A stretch of 64,000 nucleotides of DNA, from assembly GCA_947069175.1 (NCBI GenBank), contig CAMTDV010000013.1:29267857-29331856 (forward strand), given 5' to 3'. Shown here in pieces: positions 13,929-26,169 of the stretch. The stretch is from Scalesia atractyloides. Taxonomy: Eukaryota > Streptophyta > Magnoliopsida > Asterales > Asteraceae. A model generated the notes under the pieces. That model was not told the DNA's origin. It ran no database searches and worked only from the letters and a program-made list of their open reading frames with translations. The translations under genes were made by a program, and so were the position numbers. Position 1 is the first letter of the stretch. The number at the start of each line of letters is the position of its first letter.

Positions 13929-14632
13929 TGTGAAATCCTTGTAACAACAAACATGCATAAACTAAGTAGGCGGCTCAACGATAGCCTAGAGATAATTTGT
14001 ATGAAAAAGAATTGAAATCTAAGTAGGTTGTTATTGGAGTGATGGCGATTCGATTTCTTGATCGAGTAATGCCTTTGCAAATCGTTGGCGGATTTGTCTA
14101 AGTGACAGCGATTTCATTTCTAATGTGAAAGGATGATACGGAAGAAGACGACGATTCAGAAAAAAAGAAAAGAAAAAATTCTAGTGTAAAACTAATGTAG
14201 TTTTTTTCTCTTTTTTATAAACACTTTTATATATATTACACAGATTATTTCCATCAACCAAAATGAAGTTTGTGCAGTGGTTTGTAAATGGCTACTTTCT
14301 TTTCACAATTGCTGTGGAAGGTTGGCCGGGTTCGAACCTTGCAAGCAAATTTTTTGTTTCTTTGTTATTTTCATAGTCATGGTAAGGTTCGAAGATGGGT
14401 GTCAAAATTTTTGTTTTTTTGTTAATTTTACCTTTATACTATAAATAAATTCTAGTAGAGTCTCACGCTTCGTGTACTATTTAAAATAATCATTTTACTA
14501 CAATAATTTTATTTTGTTTTATTGTTATAATGTAATCAAAATTGTCGTCTTATTATTGTTTTTTATAAATAACTTTATATTAAAGGCATATTTTTTCCTT
14601 GTTGTACAATGTGGATGTTTATGTTAATGATA
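13929..14632. promoter_or_regulatory. Divergent promoter region of the two CACTA genes
   Basis: Lies between the ATG of the tnp2 gene (minus, 13928) and the likely ATG of the TNPA-like gene (plus, 14633). It is AT-rich with no coding signal, and by position should hold both promoters. No individual box can be assigned with confidence. Confidence 0.35.
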
Positions 14633-17600
14633 ATGGCCCTTACAAGAGCTAGACCTGAAGAAGATTCCCAAGCACCTACAAATCTGTTGGTGGCCGAGGG
14701 AAGCGCATCTGCTAGAGTGCCGAGCAAGAACCGGAGACGTCAGTTTAAAGACATTATATATATATATATATATATAGTGGAGAGTTCAAACGAGAAGACA
14801 AATTTTGTAAGAATAAAAAGAATAACTTTTAAACCAATAGAAATTCTCTATTTATTTCATTTAATGTGTGTATTTAATATTATGAAAAAGGGCATATAGG
14901 TAAATCTATAATTACCACTAATTAGCTAATTAATTAAACTTGTAACTCATTTTTTAATATATACTTTTTCAAGATAAAATAATTTATGGTGAAGAACAAT
15001 TTTCGACATGTGTAGGATAAATTTTAGTATGTGTGGGATAATTTTTGAAATGTGTAGGGTAAATTTACATGTGTGTAGGGTAAATTCTGATAAGTATAAG
15101 ATATATGTAGGATAAATTTTGAAATGTGTAGGATAAAATGTTTTTATTTTATTAATGAGAGATAACATAATTAATGAGAGAAGTTATAAACTATTTAATA
15201 TTTTACAATTATAACATTTCTTCTTTCTCTTCCCATATTAATTTTTTTCTTAAATGAACTTTTCCATATATATATATATATAGTGGAGAGTTCAAATGAG
15301 AAAACAAATTTTGTAAGAATAAAAAGAATAACTTTTAAACCAATAGAAATTCTCTATTTATTTCATTTAATGTGTGTATTTAATATTATGAAAAAGGGCA
15401 TATAGGTAAATCTATAATTACCACTAATTAGCTAATTAATTAAACTTGTAACTTATTGTTTAATATATACTTTTTCAAGATAAAATAATTTATGGTGAAG
15501 AACAATTTTCGACATGTGTAGGATAAATTTTAGTATGTGTGGGATAATTTTTGAAATGTGTAGGGTAAATTTACATGTGTGTAGGGTAAATTCTGATAAG
15601 TATAAGATATATGTAGGATAAATTTTGAAATGTGTAGGATATAATGTTTTTGTATTATTAATGAGAGATAACATAATTAATGAGAGTAGTTATAATTTAT
15701 TTAATGTTTTACCATTATTCCCTTTCTTCTTTTTTTATCATATTAAATTTATTCTCAAATAAACATTTCTCATATATATATATATATATATATATCGTTT
15801 TGACCTGAACATTTTCTAACCCGAACCAAATAACTCTTTTTATGAACTAACCCGAACCGTCTGTATTGCTAGGTATGTAATACTATGATTTAACTTTCTT
15901 CTGTTGAATTTTTACATGTACATAACTATAAGTTTTGATTATAGCTAATCAATATATGTCATATTTATGAATAATATTTCTCTTTAAATTCATTTGCAGA
16001 ACCACATGCAGATCAACGTGTAGAAGAATCTGCAGAACAACATGCTAATCCCCCAGAGAGGCGTGGTCCAAGTGTAAATCATAGTGTTACAAGGTATTTA
16101 CAGAATATTCCAGAGGGTTTCAAAATTCCTTTGACACCGGATAAGGTCACAATAGCCTTCGTTGGGACCTCAGCAACCGATTTTGCAACCGAGTTAGGGA
16201 TAATTGTTCGTGATATTTTTCCGATGAGATTACAGAAATGGGATTTGATACCGGAATATGTGAAAACTTTGATGTATGAGAAATTAGAACTAAGTAGTGT
16301 ATATCTTTCTTTTAATCATTGAGAAGCTATTATGACCTTACGTTTTCATTTCTATTACTAACATATGTATTCAATGACAGGAAAATGGAGCTGTTACGAA
16401 CAGATAATCGTCTTTATGGAGTATGTAAATAGTCGACTACATTCCCAGTGGAAAAGCTCCCGTGGTGTTTTGAGCCAACACCGGAAGAACAATGGAGGAA
16501 AAACGAATCCAAGGTTGACAAGATCGAATATGCATGGTGATTGTCGGAATCAAGACGAATGGAATCATCTATGCGACTATTGGGAGTCAGAAAAAACCCG
16601 GGTGAGTATGCTGATTTTATTTATGTAACATCCGTTAAAATGGACATCCAAAACCCGACCCGTTTGAAGATTTGAACGGAACCATTGTAAACCGGAAACA
16701 TTTGTGGATTTAAAATAATGATGATATCTTTGATTTTATGATGTATCCAAGTTGAAGGACCTCTAGGTGATTAAAAGGAACTTGTATAAAAAAAATAAAT
16801 AAATAAATAAAAGAGGGGACAGACACCAAGGATCGAACTCGACTTTGTTCCCCACCATTACACCGCATTACCCACTCAAACACAAATCCACTTGTGATCG
16901 CATTCAAACTAGTCACTTGATAACTAGTGCCCAAACCGACAGCCTGTGAACAACCAAAAGTTTGTTGCAAAGTTTCCTTCTTGAACCACACGTTTACAGC
17001 CGGATGACAACCTATCAATCTATTAACGGAAAGCCTAACCTAAATTCCTATATAACCGAAACATCTAATCTCCGCGGATGTTTTTCGGCTCAACTCGATT
17101 CCGTCCCCTCTGCTATAACAAGGTCTCGATTGTTCCAAATCCGCTGCCGGAACCGCTTTGGCATACCGGCGATCCTAAGACACGGTCGGAAACTCGCCGG
17201 AGACGTACGGAGACCACAGCGGGGAATCGTTTCATCACGTTCGGTATACTCTTTCATTCCTTATTTCGTCTATTTCATTTTCTGTACAAGCAATATTCCC
17301 TCATATTGTCTGTATGCGTAATTGGTTCTGGTTGGGTATCGGGTTGGTTAATATAAGGAAGAAGATGAAAGTGATTTATGTCAGTTTATATATATATAAC
17401 AAACCAATTTCAAAATAGTAAAATATGTGGTTCAGTGGTGGAGTTGCTGTTGATGATGCAGTACAGGAGGTCACGGGTTTGAGACCCGGCTCCTATACCA
17501 CCGCTGCATTATCTTCCTTTTTATCACTAGTCTGTATAATTGAATCAGGATACTAACAGGTTAGATACACAGCCCAGTTGGTTAGGCTCTATGCATAGAA

Positions 17601-19764
17601 GCGAGAGATCACAGGTTCGACCCTGACTCTTTGATCCAGACGCTGTATTTGTTTCCTTTTTAAATAAACCAAAAAAAATGGATCGATGCAATTACAGTAT
17701 AAATGAAATTAAAATCCAATGTTAACGGGATAGACACGCAGCCTAGTAGAAGGGCTATGTGCACGTGAATGGGAGGTCACGTGTTCGAGACCGAGCAGGG
17801 GCCAATTTTGGACGAACTTTTTTCTAAATTCTTAAAAATTTATTTTCTTAAGTTACATCTATAAATATTTAATAGTCCTTTTTAGTTCTTTCTTTTATTA
17901 TAATTTTTTGTTTAACCACTAAAAAATCTAAGGTAAAAGGATAGAAAACTCATTTTATTCTTTTTAAGAACTAAAACATTAACGCTAACATAATTAAATA
18001 AATAAATAGCTAAATAAATAAATTGCAAACATAGATAAGAGGAGTATTATTTAACCTATCTAACAAAGACGTTACGTGGTATTTGAATATCTAGGATAAT
18101 CGCTTCGTTCATTCGGTTCCTCAACTTTATACTCGTGCGTTATCTTCAAGAAATTATATACGCAACCACTATGAGTGAATCTTACAACTCCTCTTTTTAT
18201 TTCACGTTTTTGGGGTGTATCATGTGTCGCATTTTGTTATTTCTTTGTACAAGATATATATACGTGAAATTACCATTATTTAAAGTATATATGTTATGTG
18301 TTAAATGTTTGTTTGTCACTTGGTGCTTTACATTCGTTTCAATCATTACCCCATCAAAGGCCATCTATTTCCCCATTACCTATGAGCGGAATTCGACGTT
18401 GCCAAATATACGAGATCAGCTCCGTTTGTGAGCTTAGATCTTGCAGGACACCATAATACCGTGCACACTTGTATACTATTGATTTGTTAATGCACATTTT
18501 CCTAAACAAAAGGTTTAAACATATTATTTCTACTAGTAACAAAGAGATTCACTCGCCAACTTTTGTCGACCCAAACTTTTCTTTTACACATGATACATGT
18601 GAACAGGTATGAAGAATGGATCACTTAGGATTGGGCCTTAGAAGAATAAAAATGTTATTTGCATTTGATTTGAACTATGTTGTGATTGTTTGAATATTGT
18701 GTTCATGGGATTTCTTTTATTTAAATCGGAATAATAAATATTGAAACTTTAAAATAGTATGTCATAAGCTTTGATGAAAACCCAATCAAACCCTGGTTAC
18801 CTTATCCGTTGTGGGACGAGGTATGACAGATACAAATCATACGTTATATTCATTAATTATCTTCTTATTTTATGGGTTCTAACATGTATACCGAATTTTA
18901 ATTTTGTAGAAATATAGTGATGAGATAGAACTTAACAGAAGAAAACAAGTAAATATAAGCACGGGGCTCTCGGTCGATAGCCAATCATGCATTCAAAATT
19001 GTAAGTTTACGCTTATGGACCCGTACTTTAATAAGTTATTGTTGGTGTAATAGTAGAATTTCATGTAAATTCGGAAGTTATTTGGTTTTGGTGTTTGAAT
19101 GTTACTGAAAATTCTACTTGTTTGAATAAGCAACTAGTAGGTTTATATTTGTTAAAAAAATGGTTTTCACTCTATATTTATTCTTCATTATGTAAGTTTT
19201 ATGATGACAAAGAAATCCCAAGACTCAATTGCCACCTAGCCCGTTAGAAGTCTATTACAAGTTGCATTATAATGCCAAGAAAAAATGATGGCTAAATGAT
19301 GATTCACATATTGTATATGTACGCATCTCCCTATTAAAAGCTTTTGATTTAGAATACTTTTGTAAAATATTTTTTTTTCTTTACAAGTTTTAAATGTTGT
19401 TCTATCTTCTATTTATGTCGGATAAATTTTTTTTTAAATGTTGTTCTATCTTCTATTATGTTAGGATAATATTTGTAAACATAAAGAGGCGGCCATGGCT
19501 AGATTGAATTATGAAGACACCACCGTTACTGTTACTATTGCTATGGAACACGACCTTGAGAGAGTAGCCATTAAAAGTGTATGTGGCACGGATAAAATAC
19601 TACGATCACCATGGGAGGTAGGTGTTGGTCCTATGTTAAGGAAAAAAGATAGATGGATGAAATCGGCAGCCGAATCATCTCAACAAGATTCAACTGAGAA
19701 CAAAGATCTAAGAAATGAGGTTACTGAACTCAAGGAGGAATTGAAACAGAGTAACGGAAAATAA
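14633..19764 (+). CDS. TNPA / Ptta-En-Spm-like transposon protein (CACTA ORF2), intron-rich
   Basis: I model exons 14633-14738, 16000-16293, 16381-16601, 18910-19000, a weaker one near 19210-19285, and a last one ending at 19764. The first four have GT-AG borders and matching phases. Exon 2 holds RRGPSVNHSVTRYLQNIP and ATELGIIVRDIFPMRLQKW, and exon 3 holds YVNSRLHSQW. These match the plant Ptta/En/Spm transposase-like family (Transposase_24), whose members bind the element's subterminal repeats. Exon 4 has the conserved NRRKQ...STG segment, and the last exon carries a C-terminal coiled-coil-like stretch. The TAA at 19762-19764 is probably a nonsense change, since the same frame stays open with acidic coding-like sequence to a TAA at 19896. 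Intron 1 contains two TA-flanked repeats and intron 3 a solo LTR. The start at 14633 was chosen over the in-frame ATG at 14609 because the family usually begins with a short, polar N-terminus. Confidence 0.7.
14757..15797. repeat. Two tandem copies of a TA-microsatellite-flanked element
   Basis: Two near-identical copies start at 14777 and 15283 (period 506 bp) with GTGGAGAGTTCAAA. They are separated and bounded by (TA)n tracts. Each copy contains about five diverged units of a ~30-bp motif ('atgtgtaggataaattt'). The arrangement resembles the plant short elements that lie inside TA microsatellites (micron-like or Helentron-like). The minus-strand open frames in them only translate the ~30-bp repeats and are not genes. 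Confidence 0.65.
16813..16882 (-). other. tRNA-like module M4 (antisense to its LTR)
   Basis: On the minus strand a B-box-like GAGTTCGATCC follows an A-box-like GTGGGTAATGCGG. The module position near the U3 end equals that of M4 in E1 and E2. Confidence 0.5.
17425..17500 (+). other. tRNA-like module M3
   Basis: A-box TGGTTCAGTGGTGG, B-box GGGTTTGAGACCC with a 4-bp T-stem (CGGG/CCCG). Spacing is as in a tRNA. The D-arm is not the 10-bp type seen in E1. Confidence 0.55.
17559..17630 (+). other. tRNA-like module M2
   Basis: GGTTAGATACACAGCCCAGTTGG (split here: GGTTAGA, then the A-box AGCCCAGTTGG) leads to the B-box GGTTCGACCC. It shares the GTTAGA leader of the sense modules in E1 and E2. The stem arms are degenerate. 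Confidence 0.55.
17726..17803 (+). other. tRNA-like module M1
   Basis: GATAGACACGCAGCC opens an elongated hairpin with GGGCTATGTGC; eight of nine positions pair, counting one wobble. The B-box-like GTGTTCGAGACC follows. Confidence 0.55.
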
Positions 19765-20099
19765 GAAAGAGTGACAGAGTTCTTGAGCCGAAAGTATCCA
19801 GATTTCGAGAGGACAACATCTACAAATGATGTCGATGAAGATGATGGTTTAGATGGACTACACTGCGAAAGTGACAACACTATCTACGTAGTTCGTTAAG
19901 ACGTTTGATTGTTAATTGTTATGAATTTAATGCTTTAGTTTTTTTCGCTAATACTCTTCTAAATTTGAATTGGTGTTATTTTGATTTTGACTGGTTATTG
20001 TTATGATATTAATGCTTTAGTTTATTGAGATTTTGAGAAAGCAAGAAATATATTGATGAATAATATTAATGCTTTTCAATGAGAAGAATGTAATATATA

Positions 20100-20810
20100 A
20101 AACTATAAATTCTATTGGAGACTAATTTTTAGTCCTAGAATATGTTTGTCATGAATTGTGATTGCATGTTAGTGAATGAATTACAATTGTATTTGCAACT
20201 ACTTTTCGATATATATTGAAACTAAGGCATAGTATTAGAGACTAAAAGATAGTCACTAAAAAAGATATTAGGGACTAGCTCCCTAAAAGTGCATATTAAG
20301 TACTAAAATAACATGGTATGTGAGATTAACTTTCAGTACTTAAAAGAGGCATGTTAACGACTGAATCATGTAGTACATGGGACTAATTTTTAGTCTCTAA
20401 AACATCTTATTGGATACTGATTTGATGTGGAATCACTAACCTAACAAAGCGTATTAGGGACAATATAGACATGTTTAAAGGACCAATTTTCAATCCTTAA
20501 AGTAATGCATTTGAGACTAAAGCATCATAGTATCCGAGACTAATGCTTTAGTCACTTAAGAATGTATTAGAGACTAAAATGACGTGGTACCGGGAAACCA
20601 ATTGAGGACTGAATTTTTATGTATCAGAGAGACTGACCATTAGTCCTTGTTGGTGTGATACAGTAGAGACTATTCTTAGTTGCTAAAACCACTATCTAGT
20701 ACTAGGTATTCATGACTGGTTGGGGACTAGCAAATCAGTCCCTGATAACCATTAGAGACTACTTTGACGTATCAGATACTGATTTTTCAGTCCCCAAAAG
20801 TCATTTTTTG
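20100..20810. repeat. CACTA right subterminal repeats
   Basis: Diverged direct and inverted copies of the 'gagactaa...tagtccctaa' unit also seen at the left end, running to the terminal TTTTTTGTAGTG. Confidence 0.7.
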
Positions 20811-20818
20811 TAGTGATA

Positions 20819-22072
20819 TTTAGAGATAAATATATATACACAAGGCATGAAGTCATGATCCACATATATTTTTTCAATATATATATATAGTGAAAAATAT
20901 ATGTGGATCATGACCTCAAACAATCGTGCGAGGCACGAAGACATATGAAGGGCTACGACCATTCATACATAACAAGAACATACATACATACATATATATA
21001 TATATATAATGTGTGTGTGTAAAATATAATATTAATAACAATCAGATAAACAAAATTTACAACACATCAAAACAAACAAGGGTTCCAAACAATCAAATAA
21101 ATACAAGTCTAAACTAACATTCAAGATGAGCGACTTGTAAAAGGTCAAACATAGAAGTAAGTCTCTAACGAAATTAGAACACTTGTAGGCTACATCATGT
21201 TCACTGAACCCTGCGATATCTAGAGATTTTGCAAAGAACGCAAATCAGTGAGTTCATGTCCCCTTTTCTTTAAATTGTTTTTAGTTTTAAATCTCGAGGG
21301 GGGGTTACATGTTACAAATGGTATGGTTAAGCTAGACAATGAAACAATCATAGATCGTGTGCGAATAGGGTTGTATCTAGGGTAACCATTAATCACCATT
21401 CAGTACCGAGGAACGAAAGGGGTAGATCTATTGGGTTTTGGCGAGCCCCACTTTTATTGGCACATTTCAAGTTGTTAGAGTGCTTTTGTGCCCATTTCGA
21501 ATGTAAGCGGAAATCGTATAGGTTTGGTTGTCTCCTATGTTGGCACACATATTAATGTCCTTGCAAAACACTAATGATCAATCAGATTTCATTAACGCTT
21601 TACATACCAGATTTCAATACAAATACTTCAAGTGTTTTAAAGATTCATTTGATTCAAAATAAACACGTGAATTCACCAACTTTTGTTGAGGTTTTCAAAC
21701 TAAACATGTATTTCAGGTAACTAGTGGGCTGCATTTGGAAAACAAGTCATGGTATTAAAAGTCAAGCGTAGATGTCCTCAACTTTTGAAAGGCTTTGGTT
21801 AACGTGTCTCGCCCTCGTGCGAAACATAGAGTACAAAGTCTTGATTGTTTTAAAACTTTATTTTGTAAACTTATTTTATTTTCAAACAATGTAACTTTTG
21901 GGTTGTCTTTCTTTTAAGAACAACATGTATGGTTTGTAAATTTTTTTAAGTTAATCATATGGATGAACATCTCTTTAGTTTTAGTCATTAGATGTTTATT
22001 TGATTGAATGCAATGATTACTATTAAGATCACACCTCGCGCTTCCACTACAAGCGGGCGTGACACAAATATA
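20819..22072 (+). mobile_element. LTR fragment, U5 end at 22072
   Basis: The right edge reads 'cgcttccactacaagcggg' then CGTGACA. Read in reverse (TGTCACGCCCGC) this resembles the U5 edges of the other gypsy LTRs here. It contains sequence such as 'gcaaatcagtgagttcatg' typical of LTR interiors. No primer site follows and the left end was not found; the CACTA element abuts it. A perfect-arm hairpin lies at 20853-20913. Confidence 0.4.
20853..20913. repeat. Long inverted repeat (hairpin)
   Basis: Arms 20853-20876 and 20891-20913 pair over 23 bases with a single one-base bulge in a T run. The loop is a 14-base AT tract. Confidence 0.85.
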
Positions 22073-23333
22073 TCCCTACCCGCACATTACAATATTCTAA
22101 TATTATTACCAGTTTAGACAAACGAGTAGAGCATCACAGTTTTATAAATAAACATGATAACTCACCTATTTAACAGTTTCTAAACAGCCGCTAGCATGAT
22201 CGGGGTACTATCTCAAGGTCCTGACACGATTGCATAATTCTAGGTTAGGTAATGGTATACCTAACTAGTCATTATCATGGTTGGATATTGGTTAACGTTG
22301 ATTTATTTAAGTATGGTTGATCAGTCCTGCTCAACTAAGGTTCGGCTACCCAATACCCGCCCTTGACAATAACCCTAATAATAATAATAATAATAATAAC
22401 ACTAACACTAACACTGACAATACTAATAATAAATAAAAAATACTTAAAAATAAATTAAACAAGATCATACCTTAAAACTATCTACGACAAATTGATGTAG
22501 AGCCTCTTTAGTTGTACTCCTACCCGTTCTTCAAAACGACTACTAGCAAAACTTAAAAGGGTACCGAACAATCGGGATTCTCTTAATAGAGCATTCCCAT
22601 TAAAGAAATTGATACTCTAAATTTTACATATGTACTTCTATTCATAAAAGAAATGAAGTTGATCAAATCCTTTAAAGCGTCGTTATGGGATGAGAATGCG
22701 GAGGTTGCTAGCTTGTTAGCTCATCTCATGTAAATTCTTTTTGAGTTTTATATTATTACGAGTTATTAGAAATCTGTGCATTGCGACGGAACCGTTAATA
22801 TGAAACCAAACCAAACCAAAAATAGACGTAAAAAAATAAACCACACACGCGTATTACAACGTTAACCAAATTTAGACCGAAACATATTTTTTTCATATTA
22901 ATTTAGTAAACCTAACTTAATGTTAATTTTTTCATATTAATTTTGTAAAACTAATTTAATGTTAGTGAGATAACCCTTTCATTATTATATAAAAATAATT
23001 TAATATTAGTGATAATCCTTGTTGGGGTTTTTTTAGACAACATAAAATGATATTCGTGAAAGAATCTCTGCCAGTGTGACCTATATGAAAATGTGTCCTC
23101 GAACACAACCTTATCGAGAGTAGAGAGCCGACCACGTTTTCTCATGGCTCCTATCTTAACCACCTTCGCCGGTTTCATCACCCTAACCAACTTCACCACC
23201 GCCTTCTCCACCCAATGCCACCTCCTCTTTCTTTATCTAAAAAGTCTAAAAGTTTACCCAATCCACCAACCCAACCGCCACTTTTGCATATTTGTCGTTA
23301 GTAGTAGCTCAAAAACTTACGAACATCTGTCTC
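22073..23333. other. Intergenic, no gene supported
   Basis: Contains an AAT microsatellite (22376-22399) and a CCACC-rich stretch near 23155-23225. A frame open on both strands around 22951-23359 shows no recognisable domain and is truncated by the Athila insertion at 23334. Confidence 0.5.
22376..22399. repeat. (AAT)n microsatellite
   Basis: Eight trinucleotide units, followed by 'actaac' repeats. Confidence 0.9.
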
Positions 23334-23931
23334 TAATATGCGCAAAATGCAATATATAAATTACATCAAACAAGTCATAAAATCAACCCTCTTCGGTACT
23401 AATGTTAGAAAAAGCATGTTTGTTTGTTTACTTTTAAATTACAGGATCAAAAGAGTTTAAACGAATAAAAGAAACAAATTAACAGTGGAAACCAACACAA
23501 ATACAAAGAAAAAGGATTGGCACGACCTGCCGAATCCCCATCCACATCCAAAACAATAAAATAACAAGAGCAGAAGCTTAGGCATGGAGCCGTGCCCAAT
23601 CAAGATTCTCGGCAGATAAGACAACAACAAAAGACAAACCAACACTTGACCATGCTAACCCAACACGGGCCATGATCAACTCTAAGATTCGCAGAATCTG
23701 TGATAATATATCAAGTACACTGACCACGGGGCCCTGCCATGACACCACGGGGCGTGTTGGTACAAGACCTAACATCTACGGTTAATGACGGGAGAGAAAG
23801 AGAAGACCACAGGGCCGTGCAAGGTGGGCACGGGGCCATGCCTGCCCTCTGTTTCCAGCTATAAATAAAGGTGTTTAGTTCAAAGAAAGGCATCTCTTGG
23901 CAAATCACTTATCTCACGCTTGCCATCAGTC
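23334..23931 (+). mobile_element. First, truncated Athila LTR
   Basis: Matches the first ~600 bases of the LTRs at 24449 and 30336, including the TATA box (23860-23867). It stops after 'cttgccatcagtcc'. Its first bases are TAATATGCGC rather than TGATGTGCGC, so the terminal TG is mutated. It joins directly to the 3' part of the internal region. Confidence 0.8.
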
Positions 23932-24448
23932 CCCTTAGTTAAACCCCTTTGAGCCTTAACCTTTTCATTTCTAAGCCCGCAAAAATATAAAAGACTTTTG
24001 CAAAAATAATCACCCACATCCACAAAATTAATTTTTGTTTAAACCCTTTATTTTAGTGAAAAGTTCGGTTATAAACTACAAGTATGACTTAGTTTCAACT
24101 TTGGCTAAAAAATTAAAAAAAAACATTAGTTAAAGTTTTTTTTCTAAGTCACAAAACTTGTTCAAGAAAACCGACACGTTTTACGCTTATCACCATTTTA
24201 CCTAAAAAACCTACCCCTAGCCAAAGCCTATCCTTTTAAAAACCTTCTTGATATTTACAAAGATTAAACATCAAAAAGTTGGAGGTCTGATTGTTTGTCA
24301 AGCCTATAGTAGGAGTAAGCTCCATATCGGATTCCCGACACTCTAAAGATAAACCTAAAACTTCTCTTTTACCAATTTCGTTTGGGTGTGTAAGCCACAT
24401 TATAGAGTTTTGCTTGAGGACAAGCGAAGATTCAAGTTTGGGGGTATT
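23932..24448 (+). mobile_element. Duplicated 3' internal end of the Athila element
   Basis: Near-identical to 29819-30335, ending in the polypurine tract 'tttgggggta' next to an LTR. Confidence 0.85.
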
Positions 24449-26163
24449 TGATGTGCGCAAAATGGAACATATAAATTACATCAAACGAGGCATAAAATCG
24501 ACCCTTTTTCGTACTAATGTTGGAAAAAGCATGTTTCTTTGTTTACTTTTAAATTACAGGATCAAAAGAGCTTAAACGAATAAAAGGAACAAATTAACAG
24601 CAGAAACCAACACAAATACAAAGAAGAAGGATTGACACGACCTGTCAAACCCCATACACATCCAAAACAACAAATAACAAGAGCAGAAGCTTAGGCACGG
24701 GGCCGTGCCCACCAAGCATGGGGCTATGCCAGTTAAAATTCCCTACAGAAAAAAACAACAGCAAAAGACAAACCAACACTGGGCCGTGCTAACCCATCAC
24801 GAGCCATGGTCAACCCTAAGATTCGTAGAATCTGTGATAGTACAACAAGTACACTGACCACGGGTCGTGCCATGACACCACGGGGCATGTTGGTACAAGA
24901 CCAACATCTAGAGTTAATGAAGGGAGAGAAAGGCCATGCCAGGTGGACACGGGGCCGTGCCTGCCCTCTGTTTCCAGCTATAAATAGAGGTGCTTAAAAG
25001 AAAGGCATCTCTTGGCAAATCACTTATCTCACGCTTGCCATCAGTCCACCATCACTACAACACCAACACCAACACCCACCACCATCATCCATATTTCATC
25101 TTTTAGAGTGTGTAGTAGTCTCGGGATCCAAGACTGATTGTAAGAGTTCTTGTCAAACAAAGGTCATGCTTGGCTAATCTCTTACATCACTTGGTGAAGA
25201 CAAATCTTTTATGTATTACTTTTGATTTCTATTCTTTGGCAACTTTTTAATTGGGTATGTATTAATGACTTTAATAACTAGTTTTTAATATTGAAACTGA
25301 ACTTTGGTTAAACGTTCCTTCATGTTTAATTGATTCACTCATTCATGTCTTTACGGTCTATATAAAACACATAACTACCTAGAAGGGGTTAGAAGGGTGT
25401 TTGGGTAAAGTTCTTGCCTCTTTCAATGTATAGATTCTGCGAGGACTTGTTTAAGGTTATTAGGACTTCCCTTGAGGCAAATAACGTCAAATCGGGGAAG
25501 TAAGAACGGTTTGAACCCCTTATAAATAAACTACTACTAAAACTTTATCAGGCCTTGTGGTACTGTATCCCTACTCTTGTGGTACTGTATCCCTGCTGAC
25601 TCAGACCAATATGGCCAAGGGTAACGCCACCTTCATAAGAGGGCCTATCACTTTTCGCATTAATAGCTTATTTAATTATCTTTCAATAATCCGGCCTTGA
25701 GAGACTCTATCCCTGCTAACTCAGACCAATATGGTTGAGGGTAGCGTCACCTTGACAAGAGGGGCATGCCACTATAACTAAGATAATCTCTTAAAAGCCA
25801 AAGTGCGAAAATCATCAAAGGTTACCTAAAAGAGGAGTTGGAACCAACTGATTTTTTCTTGTCTATTTGTTTTTTTTCCTTTTTCATTACGTTCTTATAT
25901 CTAGTTTTATCTTTTTAAACTTTCAAAAACTTTTATGAAAATTTGGTTGGATTAGACGTTAACGATAAGCCGGTATTAGAAGCTTTTGTGTCCTTGGACG
26001 ACCTCGGTATCTTACCATCACTATACTACGTCTACGATGGGTGCACTTGCCCTAACGTGTGTAGAGTGGTAGTATTATATCGTGTTTTATAAATTTAAAG
26101 CTTGATCTACAAGTAAAAAGTGCTTAAAATATAAGAAAAATTATAACACATTGCAGCACGTCA
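24449..26163 (+). mobile_element. Athila LTR (middle, acts as 5' LTR)
   Basis: 1,715 bp, TGATGTGCGC to CACGTCA. TATA box at 24979-24986. Contains several 'cacggggccgtg' type palindromes. Followed six bases later by the primer site. Confidence 0.88.
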
Positions 26164-26169
26164 AGTTTT

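Larger units (their letters stand above)
16624..18828 (+). mobile_element. Solo LTR of the E1/E2 family (tRNA-like modules), plus orientation
   Basis: Starts TGTAACATCCG and ends TATGACA. The last ~110 bases (AATAATAAATATTGAAAC, then AAGCTTTGATGAAAACCC) match the reverse complement of the E1 LTR start at 40844. It carries the same four tRNA-like modules in the same order (positions 16813, 17425, 17559 and 17726). No internal region and no primer site follow. The flanks (attta / gatac) do not form a duplication, so the copy is old or rearranged. It lies in an intron of the CACTA ORF2 gene. Confidence 0.75.
9036..20815. mobile_element. CACTA (En/Spm) DNA transposon, complete ends
   Basis: The left end is CACTAAAAGAAAAG and the right end, reverse-complemented, is CACTACAAAAAATG. 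Both are flanked by the 3-bp sequence ata (9033-9035 and 20816-20818), the duplication size of this superfamily. Both ends carry dense subterminal copies of a short 'gagactgaatttcagtctc' type motif. The interior holds two divergent genes typical of the superfamily: a TNPD/tnp2 transposase (minus) and a TNPA/Ptta-like protein (plus). Both are damaged or carry insertions, and the tnp2 gene lacks its middle. The copy is therefore probably unable to move by itself, though its ends look usable by an intact relative. Confidence 0.9.

Noticed and set aside
14947..15674. Two similar minus-strand frames of 73 codons
   Set aside because: They translate the 30-bp internal repeats of the TA-flanked elements; no start context or family similarity.
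22951..23359. Possible small gene open on both strands
   Set aside because: No domain, no splice or promoter support; the composition is CACC-rich low complexity, and it runs into the Athila insertion.
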